Of a stretch of DNA of 64,000 nt, positions 34,751 through 44,022 are shown in pieces. A program made the position numbers and the translations under genes. Source of the DNA: Acidobacteriota bacterium. Its GTDB lineage: Bacteria; Acidobacteriota; Blastocatellia; Pyrinomonadales; Pyrinomonadaceae. Positions within the stretch are counted from its first letter, which is position 1. The number at the start of each line of letters is the position of its first letter. The stretch is taken from assembly GCA_016713675.1 (NCBI GenBank), contig JADJOS010000001.1:1-64000 (forward strand), written 5' to 3'. Below the pieces are notes generated by a model, which worked only from the letters and a program-made list of their open reading frames with translations, searched no databases and was not told the DNA's origin.

Positions 34751-35766
34751 GCAGTAACCGCTTTTATCCGTTTTCGCATATTTTCAGGCAGCGACTGATA
34801 TGCTTTGACTGCCATTCGCTCGGCCCTTTCGCGTGTCTGGTGTCGCTTGAGAAATGTACGGTCGAATTGATAACGATGCGACGAAACGAGTTCCCCGCCA
34901 AATCGCGATAGAAATGTGTGCGACGCTCCAAGACTGAATTTTGCAAATCCCGCCGAACAGGCCCATTCTATTGCACGCCACCCTAAGATCTCGTTCGGCC
35001 GCAGCTTCTGATGATCACCAAGCGAGTTGTTCGCCGCATATTCGATAACGCCTCCTTCGCAAAATCTGAGAAAGGTCCCGGCGATGATCTTTCCTTCGGT
35101 CAAGGCAATAAATACCGCTCGGTGCTTGGAATGCAAAATATCCTGAAATGCCTCAAATGCGTCGGGGGCGAAGCCTTTGCGTGTATTCCAATCTTTGTGT
35201 ATCTCATACAGCTCGGCGAGTTCGGCCTCAGTTTCGAGCCGTTTTACCTGTACGAGTCCCAGCTTCATCGTCTTGCGCAGGTCGGTGCGTCGGCGTTCGG
35301 AGAACTCCTTGAATAACGCATCGGGACCCTTTGAAAGGTCAAGCATCACGACTCGGCCCGCGTCTTCAGCCTCAAGGTGTGAGTAACCTGCGTCCTCCAA
35401 CCCCTCGATCGGTTCCCAGCTGTGAAAGGTGAATAGCCCGACATTCGGGCCGGCAAATGCTCTCATTCCGTCCACCAGTGCCCTTGCGGCCGAACCGCGG
35501 TCGATGCCGTGCCGAAATGCGGTTTGCGGACGAACAGCCATTCCCGAGGCGATCTTTTTACCGGATCTTATTCCGGTAACAACTGCATCGACCCGTTCGT
35601 CCAGCAACGCCAAGACGGCGAACCGTTCGCCTTTCCCGGCGAACGGATCCACGAAGAAATCCGGAGTTACGTAATGCGACGCAAATAGAGCATCCTGCAG
35701 AAGATCATTCCACCGGGCGAGTAACTCTCCATTGGGCGGCTCGGTAATAATTTGAAATTTGTACAT
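34747..35766 (-). CDS. FemAB-like/GNAT-superfamily acyltransferase (EPS locus)
   Basis: 339 residues from ATG 35766 (MYKFQIITEPPNGELLARWN), which is preceded by GGGTGAG; the frame stays open upstream only because it runs through asnB on another frame. Strong block: FSERRRTDLRKTMKLGLVQV, the polymer-binding arginine/lysine cluster of the FemAB/GNAT family, and IAGTFLRFCEGGVIEYAANN with RPNEILGWRAIEWACSAGFA, typical of FemAB-like proteins found in exosortase- or PEP-CTERM-linked EPS clusters. It may add an aminoacyl or acyl group to a sugar or lipid-linked intermediate. Close to the asparagine synthase homologue, supporting a shared modification step. Confidence 0.82.
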   Translation of the reverse strand: MYKFQIITEPPNGELLARWNDLLQDALFASHYVTPDFFVDPFAGKGERFAVLALLDERVDAVVTGIRSGKKIASGMAVRPQTAFRHGIDRGSAARALVDGMRAFAGPNVGLFTFHSWEPIEGLEDAGYSHLEAEDAGRVVMLDLSKGPDALFKEFSERRRTDLRKTMKLGLVQVKRLETEAELAELYEIHKDWNTRKGFAPDAFEAFQDILHSKHRAVFIALTEGKIIAGTFLRFCEGGVIEYAANNSLGDHQKLRPNEILGWRAIEWACSAGFAKFSLGASHTFLSRFGGELVSSHRYQFDRTFLKRHQTRERAERMAVKAYQSLPENMRKRIKAVTA

Positions 35767-35770
35767 GTTC

Positions 35771-37669
35771 TCACCCATTCGTGCCATCAAAAAAGCGGCG
35801 TTGCCATATCTCAAAATTGACCAGAGCCCAGATCCGTTCGTCATGGTTCTCACCGGCGTTGTGCCTGGCAACGAGAGCCTGGACGAAATCCGCGTCAAAA
35901 ATACCGCGTGCGAGAGCTCGTTTACCGAGCACACATTCGTCAACGATATGTTTGAACGGCCCGCGGAACCAGTTGCCGACCGGAACCGGAAAGCCCATTT
36001 TCGGTCTGTCAATTATTTCGGCAGGTAAAATGCCTTTCATCGCTTCGCGCAGTATCCATTTTGTCGTCGATCCGCGAAGTTTCATCTCACGCGGCATACG
36101 GGCGGTAAACTCGACCAGCCTGTGGTCAAGAAACGGCACACGGCTTTCTATCGATGCCGCCATCGACATCTGATCCTGTTTCATCAATAGCTCGTGGAGA
36201 TACGTTCTTGTATCGGCATAGAGCAATTTATCTAAAACGTCTTCGGCGTCACATTTTTCGAGCCAGGCGTTCTGCCGAACGTATGGATTCCGATTTTCGA
36301 ATTTTTCGGATATTTCGCGGCTAAACAATTGCTTCTGCATCGCCTTCGGAAACACACCGAAATTGTCAAAGAATAGGTTTTCAATATCGGCATCACGTGT
36401 CAGGAATGTCCGTTCGAGCTTTGTCGCGATGCCGCCGGGCAATGTTGCGACGCCGCCCCGGACCGCGTCCCGAAGGAACGACGGCGTTATAGACTCGTAC
36501 TTTTCGCCGTAATTCAATAATTGCAGTGCTTTCGGATATCGCCCGTAGCCCGCCATCATTTCGTCTGCACCTTCGCCGGTGAGTACGACCTTTACGTGTT
36601 CCGCGGCGAGTTTCGATACGAAATAGAGCGGCACCGACGCGAGAAACCCGATCGGCTCATCCTCATGCCAAACTAGGTTTGGCAGAGCCTCGAAAAATTG
36701 CTCCGGCGTGATCGTTATCTCGTGATGATCGGTGCTGAATGTCTTCGCAACGAGTCTTGCGTATTCGAGTTCGTTGGCATCCCGCTCGCTGAATGCGACC
36801 GAAAATGTCTTGATCGGCTCATTGACCATCGTTGACATCATTGCGGCGATCGCACTCGAATCGATCCCGCCCGACAAGAACATTCCCAACGGAACATCTG
36901 CCATCAGCCGCAATTCGACCGATCTTCGGAAAAGCTCACGCCATTCGTCGATATATTCGGCATCGCTTCGGGCATCATGTTTGGGCTCGTAGCTGAGATC
37001 CCAAAATTCGCGAATGTCCAGCTTGCCGTCGCTCCATGTCAGCGTGTGGCCGGGCAGAAGCCGTTTGACTCCTGCGTAAAGGGTCTCGTCGCCCGAGGTG
37101 CCGTGGTTGGCGAACTGATCGGGCAAGGCATTGAAATTGATCTCGGCTTTGACGGCACCAGCTTCAAGTAGAGCCTTTATTTCCGAGGCGAAAAAGAAAT
37201 TGCCGTCTCTGTCGTGAACGTAATAGAACGGCTTGACGCCTAAACGGTCGCGGGCGATAAAAAGCTCTTGTTTTCCGGAATCCCAGATCGCAAATGCGAA
37301 CATTCCGCGTAAATATTCGACACAGTCGCGGCCGTGCTTTTCGTAAAGGTGAAGGATCGTCTCGGTATCGCTGTGATTTTGAAATTTGTAGCCGTCGGCG
37401 ATCAGTTCGTCGCGATAGTCGGCGTGGTTGTAGACCTCGCCGTTGTAAACGATCGCGACATTGCGGTCCGCACTGAACATCGGCTGGATCCCGTGCTTCG
37501 GATCGACGATCGCGAGTCGCCTGTGCCCGAGCCCTATGTTCTTGTCAACAAAGATCCCGCCGTCATCTGGGCCCCGATGGTGCAATATGTCGCGCATACG
37601 CGTCAGGACGTCAGCCGAAACTTCCCGACCCGACCGCGTTGTAAATGCAATGCCGTTAATACCGCACAT
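35771..37669 (-). CDS. asnB: Glutamine-dependent asparagine synthase family protein
   Basis: 632 residues. N-terminal glutamine amidotransferase domain with Cys2 nucleophile (MCGINGIAF), HHRGPDDGG and RLAIVD; then the synthetase domain with the PPi loop LSGGIDSSAIAAM and TFSVAFSERDANELEYARLV. In EPS and O-antigen clusters such proteins (WbpS-like or exosortase-linked) may amidate uronic acids or other carboxylates on the polymer rather than make free asparagine. This gene lies inside the EPS operon, which favours that role; the sequence alone cannot decide. It starts the inner part of the operon, with a 160-bp gap and a divergent gene upstream. Confidence 0.92.
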   Translation of the reverse strand: MCGINGIAFTTRSGREVSADVLTRMRDILHHRGPDDGGIFVDKNIGLGHRRLAIVDPKHGIQPMFSADRNVAIVYNGEVYNHADYRDELIADGYKFQNHSDTETILHLYEKHGRDCVEYLRGMFAFAIWDSGKQELFIARDRLGVKPFYYVHDRDGNFFFASEIKALLEAGAVKAEINFNALPDQFANHGTSGDETLYAGVKRLLPGHTLTWSDGKLDIREFWDLSYEPKHDARSDAEYIDEWRELFRRSVELRLMADVPLGMFLSGGIDSSAIAAMMSTMVNEPIKTFSVAFSERDANELEYARLVAKTFSTDHHEITITPEQFFEALPNLVWHEDEPIGFLASVPLYFVSKLAAEHVKVVLTGEGADEMMAGYGRYPKALQLLNYGEKYESITPSFLRDAVRGGVATLPGGIATKLERTFLTRDADIENLFFDNFGVFPKAMQKQLFSREISEKFENRNPYVRQNAWLEKCDAEDVLDKLLYADTRTYLHELLMKQDQMSMAASIESRVPFLDHRLVEFTARMPREMKLRGSTTKWILREAMKGILPAEIIDRPKMGFPVPVGNWFRGPFKHIVDECVLGKRALARGIFDADFVQALVARHNAGENHDERIWALVNFEIWQRRFFDGTNG

Positions 37670-37847
37670 AAGAGTTATAAATAGTATGAATTGACGCGAA
37701 TTTGCAGACTTTGGCGCGCGTCCACGCGAGGCTTTTAATAGATTAACGGTTTTACGCTCTTTTTACCAGATTTTTTCATCGGATCAAGTGGATTTCGTGC
37801 GGTTTTAACCGTTTAATAGACAAACGATTGTGGAAGCCGGATATCAA

Positions 37848-39425
37848 ATGGTAGGAAGTGCGATAAATGTACGAGCGAGATCGATCGCTGCTCCGCGACG
37901 CTCAGCCATTCGACTATGGCTGTTTGCGGCGGCTGCTTTTGCAGTCGCAGGATCGGTGTATGGTTTTGACTTCTATTCGGGCAAATTCGGCATAGCGGCT
38001 CCGAGTGCCGTGATAATGGAGACTCCGGCCGGAAAGGTGATCAAAGTGCCGCCCGGCGGCAATATTCAGGCTGCGATCGAGCGGGCCAGTGGCGGCGACG
38101 TTATTGAATTGCAGGCAGGCGGCGTTTACAGCGGACAGGTGACGCTTCCAAGCAAACCGATCACGGATTTCATCACGATTCGATCGTCAGCCGCGGCCCA
38201 ACTGCCCGAAGGCGTCCGCGTCACGCCGTCCCAACGCTCGTCGATGGCGACGATCACGTCAGGAATGCTTGGCCGGGCGGCCGTCATGGCTGAGAATGGT
38301 GCTCATCATTTCCGCTTCGTCGGCATCGAATTCACGTCCGCCGGCACGATATTCAATTACGGCCTCGTCGTCCTGGGCGGCAGCGAAAAACGGCCGGACG
38401 CAGTACCACACTCGATCGAGATCGACCGATCGTATTTTCATCCGCATAAGCCCGGGCGTTCACGACGCGGCATTGCCGCTAACAGCGCCAAGACAACGAT
38501 CACCAACAGCTATTTCGAAGGCTTTGCCGTTGCCGGCGAGGAAGCTCAAGGAATCTGCGGTTGGACCGGATCAAAAGACATAAAGATCATCAACAACTAT
38601 ATCGAAGGCGGCGCTCAGAATATTATGTTCGGCGGAGCCGATCCCATGAGTAGTGAGCTGACGCCGTCGGATATTGAGATCCGCGATAATCATCTCGACA
38701 AGCCTAAAGATTGGGTCGGCAAATACACGATCAAAACTATTTTTGAATTGAAGAACGCCAAACGCGTCCTATTTGCGAACAATCTGCTGACCAACAACTG
38801 GATCGGCTCCGCATTTCGCATAACCGTGCGAAATCAGGACGGCGGTGCAAATTTCTCGACCATCGAGAATGTTATCATCCGCGACAACGTGATCAGAAAC
38901 TCAGGTGACGGGATGAACATCCTTGGTAAGGACGACACTCATCCGAGCCAGACCCTCAAGGATCTGACGATCGAAAATAATCTGTTTATCAATATCGCAG
39001 GCGGAAACGGATTTGACGGAAGCGGTTATCTGCTGCAGATCGCCGAGGGCGAGAACATCACATTCGCCAATAATACTGCCTTTAACTCAGGCAACATCGT
39101 CACCTTTTACGGCGGCATCCCTCGAAATTTTGTCTTTCGCGACAACATCACCGGTCACGGCAACTATGGCATTCACGGGCCGGTGGATCTGAGATCGGCG
39201 ATATTAAGAGCGATGTTTCAGAACAACCTATTTATGAACTTGAACGGAGTCAGCTCCGGCGATCACGCTTTTCCCGAAGGCAATACGATCGTCAACTCCA
39301 TCTCGGACGTAGGTTTTGCTAATCCTACAGCAGGTGATTATCGGCTTTCGCCGAACAGCCGCTACCGTGGAAAGGGTCGAGGCGGCAAAGACCTGGGCAG
39401 CAGCCTGCCGCCGCGTGAGCAGTAG
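37848..39425 (+). CDS. Exported right-handed beta-helix protein
   Basis: The only plus-strand gene within the minus arm. The ATG at 37848 (MVGSAINVRA) is chosen; a GTG at 37830 is also open. A Tat-/Sec-like basic N-terminus precedes a hydrophobic stretch (RLWLFAAAAFAVAGSVYGFD). The rest is parallel beta-helix: PPGGNIQAAIERASGGDVIE, then repeated right-handed turns such as FVGIEFTSAGTIFNYGLVVL, VLFANNLLTNNWIGSAFRIT, VIIRDNVIRNSGDGMNILGK, LTIENNLFINIAGGNGFDGS and ITFANNTAFNSGNIVTFYGG. Such proteins often cleave, epimerise or bind polyuronides; no catalytic residues can be assigned. Its end is 6 bp from the convergent glycosyltransferase. Confidence 0.85.
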   Translation: MVGSAINVRARSIAAPRRSAIRLWLFAAAAFAVAGSVYGFDFYSGKFGIAAPSAVIMETPAGKVIKVPPGGNIQAAIERASGGDVIELQAGGVYSGQVTLPSKPITDFITIRSSAAAQLPEGVRVTPSQRSSMATITSGMLGRAAVMAENGAHHFRFVGIEFTSAGTIFNYGLVVLGGSEKRPDAVPHSIEIDRSYFHPHKPGRSRRGIAANSAKTTITNSYFEGFAVAGEEAQGICGWTGSKDIKIINNYIEGGAQNIMFGGADPMSSELTPSDIEIRDNHLDKPKDWVGKYTIKTIFELKNAKRVLFANNLLTNNWIGSAFRITVRNQDGGANFSTIENVIIRDNVIRNSGDGMNILGKDDTHPSQTLKDLTIENNLFINIAGGNGFDGSGYLLQIAEGENITFANNTAFNSGNIVTFYGGIPRNFVFRDNITGHGNYGIHGPVDLRSAILRAMFQNNLFMNLNGVSSGDHAFPEGNTIVNSISDVGFANPTAGDYRLSPNSRYRGKGRGGKDLGSSLPPREQ

Positions 39426-39431
39426 TTCGAT

Positions 39432-40475
39432 CTATAGCAATTCTCTGTACGAACCAACGACGGCTGCGATATTTTCGTTGCCGTTTTCTTGTGTCGAAAC
39501 CGTCCGTTTGCCATTTGATACAGCCGTACGGACAGCCTCGGCCAGGCCGCTTCGGTCATCGTTCTCGATCAATACAACCCCGCGAGGCCTGGAACCGTTG
39601 TCCGTCGCGATAACCGGCGTACCCAGATAAAGAGCCTCACGCACCGAGATCGCGTCGCCGTCAAACAGTGTCGTCCGCAGCAAAATATCAGCGTTCCTGA
39701 TCAGATGCAGCGTTACTGCATGCTCGACATTTCCGGCTAGGCAAATGTGCTCAGAAAACTTCGTCTTCTCGATCGCTTCTTCTACATTGCGTCTGATTGA
39801 ACCGTCGCCGACGATCATCAATCCTGCATTTGGATAAAGTGCCAAGATCTCTTTCATTGCCGCAACCTGAAACAGCGGATCATAATCCGGTTCGAGGCCT
39901 CCAACCGCAAGGAGAACGGGTGAATGTCTCTCACAAAAATTCTTCAATTCTTCCGGAATTGCGACAAACGGATCCGGTTCCTGCAGAGAATAGGGTGCAA
40001 TGACGCGGATCTTTTCATCGGTCACACCGAACCGTCGAAAGACATCGGCAATCTGCTCATTGACTGCGATGACACGGGAAAATCGCCTGAATATCATCCC
40101 GCGAATTGAGAACGGCCGCGCTCGCTTCGCTTCTTCAGTCTGAGGATATGCTCCGGAATGGACCGTCAGGACGCTCCTATTACCGCCAAGGACCGAACAC
40201 GCAAAGGCGAGTGCAAGCACGCGGACGTTTAGTTCGCCGCCGACGTGGAGATGCAAGACATCGAATTTCAACGCCCGCACCTGCTTGATCAGTCCCAATG
40301 CCGAGCCCGGGTGGTAAACATCAGGTTCGATTTTTGCATCTGAGCTTTTTGTGGTCGCGATGATCGAACAAACATCTCCGTTACGTAGTATTTCGTCGCG
40401 TATCGCAAGCATATTGCGGCTCACACCGCCGACCGGCGGCGGATATGGCCCGAGTTGTAACACATGCAATGCCAT
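39432..40475 (-). CDS. Glycosyltransferase family 4
   Basis: 347 residues, GT-B fold. N-terminal VLQLGPYPPPVGGVSRNMLA is the acceptor-side glycine loop; donor side SPVLLAVGGLEPDYDPLFQV, AGNVEHAVTLHLIRNADILL and GDAISVREALYLGTPVIATD with the E-x7-E pattern. It adds a sugar to the lipid-linked EPS repeat at the cytoplasmic face; the linkage is unknown. The start shares one base with the stop of the previous gene in the operon (TGATG at 40475), which indicates translational coupling. Confidence 0.91.
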   Translation of the reverse strand: MALHVLQLGPYPPPVGGVSRNMLAIRDEILRNGDVCSIIATTKSSDAKIEPDVYHPGSALGLIKQVRALKFDVLHLHVGGELNVRVLALAFACSVLGGNRSVLTVHSGAYPQTEEAKRARPFSIRGMIFRRFSRVIAVNEQIADVFRRFGVTDEKIRVIAPYSLQEPDPFVAIPEELKNFCERHSPVLLAVGGLEPDYDPLFQVAAMKEILALYPNAGLMIVGDGSIRRNVEEAIEKTKFSEHICLAGNVEHAVTLHLIRNADILLRTTLFDGDAISVREALYLGTPVIATDNGSRPRGVVLIENDDRSGLAEAVRTAVSNGKRTVSTQENGNENIAAVVGSYRELL

Positions 40476-41617
40476 CAGGATTTGCGGCCGTCTAAAAGAT
40501 CGCCGTAGAGTTTCAGTGTCTCGGCAAGCCGGGAATCTTGGGAGAATTTTTCGGTTACGATCTTTCGGCCTTCAAGTCCAAAGCTTTCGGCCTTTTCGGC
40601 GTCCGAAAGCAGCCCCTTCAGCCTCGCCGCCAAAGCCACATCATCATCCGATGATATCAGATAGCCGGACGCTCCATCGGCGATCGCCTCGGCAGCACCA
40701 CCGACCTTGGTCGCAACGACCGGCTTTCCGGCAGCCATATATTCGAGTATCGAATTCGAAAACCCCTCAGCCGTCGATGTTAGAACACAAATGTCCGATG
40801 CCGCCAGCAAGGCCGGGACGTCGGCACACCCTCCAATAAAATGAACATTTTCCTCAATTCCGAGCTCAGAAGATATTGCTCTCAGCCGCGGCCCAAGTTC
40901 ACCTTCGCCCGCTATGACAAAATGAGCATTCGGCATCGTCCGAACGACCGTTTTCGCTGCCCTGAGCAGCATTGGAATGTTCTTGACCGAATGTCGAAGA
41001 TTGGCGACGAGCGTGATGAATTTAGCATCATTGTCTGCCGGCAGGCCAAATCTTGCTGCTATTGAGGCCTTATCAGCGACCTTCGTCAAAAACCGAGAAA
41101 GGTCGAGACCGTTGTAGATCACATGGATCTTTGCTTTACTGACCGATCGTTCGATCAGATGCTCACGAACAGCCGCCGCATTTACAACGATCGCATCTGC
41201 CCGGCCGAAGGCCAGCTTTTCTACAAAGTCCTGCCCCGGCGTGCGCATGGCGCCGGTCTCGCGTTTTGATGCGATACGAACAGGAATGCCCGCCAGCGTT
41301 GCTGCCGCCATGCCGAACACATTGGTGTAAAAATCATGAGTGTGAACAACGTCGATCTTATTCGCTCGCAAATACGAGGAGCATAGACGCACTTGACTTA
41401 CAAAATTGGCATTATAAAACGAAGTAAGTTTGAATTCTTCGATCACCGGCAATCCGAGGACCTCGATCTCGTCGAGCAGAATTCCCTCTTTGTTAAGCGT
41501 CGCGACATGAACATCGTACGTCGCGTCAGAATGCAGCAGCCGCGCAAGTGACACAGCCTGACGTTCAGTGCCGCCCTGGTGAAAGCTGCCGATAAATTGT
41601 AGTACGCGTTTCTTCAA
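40475..41617 (-). CDS. Glycosyltransferase family 4
   Basis: 380 residues. VLQFIGSFHQGGTERQAVSL at the N-terminus is the GT4 G-G-x-E-x-x loop (GGTERQ) well known in EPS sugar transferases. Donor side: KFITLVANLRHSVKNIPMLL, HFIGGCADVPALLAASDICV and STAEGFSNSILEYMAAGKPV with the E-x7-E motif. Similar to the sugar transferases of exosortase/EpsH-type EPS clusters. Coupled to the downstream GT4 gene. The next upstream gene (heparinase) ends 15 bp away. Confidence 0.91.
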   Translation of the reverse strand: MKKRVLQFIGSFHQGGTERQAVSLARLLHSDATYDVHVATLNKEGILLDEIEVLGLPVIEEFKLTSFYNANFVSQVRLCSSYLRANKIDVVHTHDFYTNVFGMAAATLAGIPVRIASKRETGAMRTPGQDFVEKLAFGRADAIVVNAAAVREHLIERSVSKAKIHVIYNGLDLSRFLTKVADKASIAARFGLPADNDAKFITLVANLRHSVKNIPMLLRAAKTVVRTMPNAHFVIAGEGELGPRLRAISSELGIEENVHFIGGCADVPALLAASDICVLTSTAEGFSNSILEYMAAGKPVVATKVGGAAEAIADGASGYLISSDDDVALAARLKGLLSDAEKAESFGLEGRKIVTEKFSQDSRLAETLKLYGDLLDGRKS

Positions 41618-41632
41618 CTGGAATGGAGTGGG

Positions 41633-44022
41633 TCAATCGAGCGTCAGGGTTGCGAACTCACCGTCCGACCGTACGCAAAGATCGCTGCCGAACCGGCGAA
41701 TTGCCGCCGATCCGTGGATCTCGTCGCCTTCGAATAGTTCGTGGCCATCGACCGCGAAGCGGTTTCCGCCGACGAGCACATATTCCTCCGGCACCGATTC
41801 GCCCAACGCGAGCCTTGCCCACGAAAAGCGGAAGTTCGTATCAAAGAGCTCGGTCCTGAGCGTTTCGCCGTCGCCCGCAACAAAAACGTCCGTGTAGCCG
41901 CGGTATTTTATGACGAACGCCCGTCCGCCTGTTATCGGCATCTCGAATACCTCTGGTTTGAGGTGTCCCGTCTCGGCGGGCATCAGAAACGTAAAAAACT
42001 CCTGCGTCCCGCGGCCCTTTATCGTGAATCTTAGCAGCGGAGCATTGACCTTGTTGCCGTATTCGTTCGAGACCCAACTTTCATTCTGATGCCAGCTTCC
42101 ACCGTCGCCAAACGAAAAAATACGGTGACGGTCGTCGCCGGTAAAATCGCCTTCGATATCGGTCGCGATCTTACTGTCGACTGCGTAGTGAAAATTCAAC
42201 GCGTGCTCATGTTCTCCGGCCGTCCGCACGAGGTCGCGAATGATCCAGTAATCGTTCTTGAGGAACAAGATGCTCCGGGTCTGGGTTGCACCGCCGGACA
42301 AACTGCTGTACCCGTCTACCTTGCCTTCGAAAAAGTCGAACCGGGCATCCGTAACACATGCTGTCTGATTTGCCTCGGCTCGAGATCTCCAGTTGAAAAT
42401 ATTGTCCGGCTCGGACGACGAGCGATTGTCGATCGTGATCGTATTGTGTGCCGGCGTCGAACGAAACAGATCGCGCATCTCCCTCGAAGCGTGATACGAA
42501 TACGTTCCCGGATCGACCAGCAGAGTACGTCCGTGGATCGCCGTATCGATCGATAATGCATCGGCATGGCCGTGGCCTCCCGCGATCGCACCGACCTCGC
42601 CGCAGTCGACGACCATGAAATTGTCTGTTTCTGTCCAGCCGTCACGCATTGCAAAATAGCCGCCGGCAGCAAAGTTCTTACTTGTCGCAGCAGGCTCGGC
42701 TGCCGCGAGACCGTCGAAGTCTGCGGCTGCGTCGGCTCCGAGCAGCCAGAAAACTTCATCTCTGCGGTTCCCTGCAACGAATTTCAGATCGCTTCGGCCG
42801 AACAATGCAGCACCCGCAGCAAGCGTTCCGCGAAAGTCACCTGACCTTGCATCCGTCAGCGGCAGCAACCGTCCGCCGTCATCGTCGCCGATGATCGGGG
42901 TCGTGCCGTCCGGCCGCGTCAAATGCATCATGAATTCGAAAGCCCTGCCCAACCTCTCGTCCATCAATGCATTTCGCCGGTCATAAAAACTGTCATAGGA
43001 CAGCGATCGGAGTATTGCGAACTGCGTATAGAAATCGACACTATAACGTTGGTACCATGTGCTCTGCTCAAAATACACGCCGTCGCTGTGAAACTGACGC
43101 GTCACCTCGTCAAGCAAAATATCCTGGCCGAGCTTTCGCCAATGCTTCGCCCGCAACATGAACGGCATTTGCGTGCCGAGATAATATAGGCCGAGTGCCT
43201 CGCCTGTAAGGTGCGTATTCGGGCTGTAATATTTCGACAGGTATTTTTCGATATGGCGACCATGGAGATGCAGCATCTTGAGCGCCATTTTGAAGATCTC
43301 GGGCGTAAACGCCTCCGAATGACGAAAGAAATGAAAAGCCCAGATCCATGACATCGCCCGGAACGAAACCTCGAGACTGCTCGACCAGTTGATGCCGATC
43401 CCGGGCGGATTCTGCTCGATCCAAGATTCGAGATGACGGACAAACGTCTCCGCAAACCGCTCATCACCCGTCAGCAAATACGCGACGCCGAGAGTAAAAA
43501 AATGCTGGTGCCTATTGAGCTCCCAGACGATCTTCTTGTCGCCGGTCTCGCTGCTGTCGAGTTCGTCGAACTCCTTCCAGTGCTTCGCAGGCGAGCGAAA
43601 ACCCGAAACCGGTTCGAGGTGCCAATCGACCTCAGTTCCGACATAGAGGTTTTTGTAACCGAGCAGATCGAACCGGCCGGCGATTATCAATTCAGCCTTT
43701 TCGACAAAATACTTGCACGTCTTCTCGCCGACACACTCACGATAGGCACCGGCGGTATCACCGACAAATGACTTGAAAAACCGCTCGTCGGCGTTCTTGT
43801 AGAATTTTTGCCACAGGCTCTCAGCAATTATCGGCGAACGGCCGAACTGCGATGAATCGACCAGCCGTTTGAATTCCTCATCGCTCGGAAGTTTACTCCC
43901 GATGCCGATCGTTTCTCCGTATGCAGAAAAGCCTGGCCGCTGCGCGAGAATAGCTCGCCGATGCTGCGTCCGCGGATCTTCTTGATCTTTGAAAATCGAT
44001 TTGTTGTCGATCCTACTGTCAT
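41633..44022 (-). CDS. Heparinase II/III family protein (one frameshift)
   Basis: Alpha/alpha-toroid plus beta-sandwich lyase-like protein, expected to cut or trim uronic-acid polysaccharides. The main frame (43690 to 41633) has helical toroid segments (QHFFTLGVAYLLTGDERFAE, KYLSKYYSPNTHLTGEALGL, SPNTH being the hallmark) and the catalytic-site block GGHGHADALSIDTAIHGRTL with DPGTYSYH. The first 110 residues are in another frame from ATG 44022 (MTVGSTTNRFSKIKKIRGRS). Adding one T to the run at 43927-43930 (A on the plus strand) gives SGQAFSAYGETIGIG and a continuous protein of about 796 residues. No signal peptide is seen. The start overlaps the next gene by 4 bp. In EPS loci these enzymes may edit or recycle the polymer. 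Confidence 0.86.
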
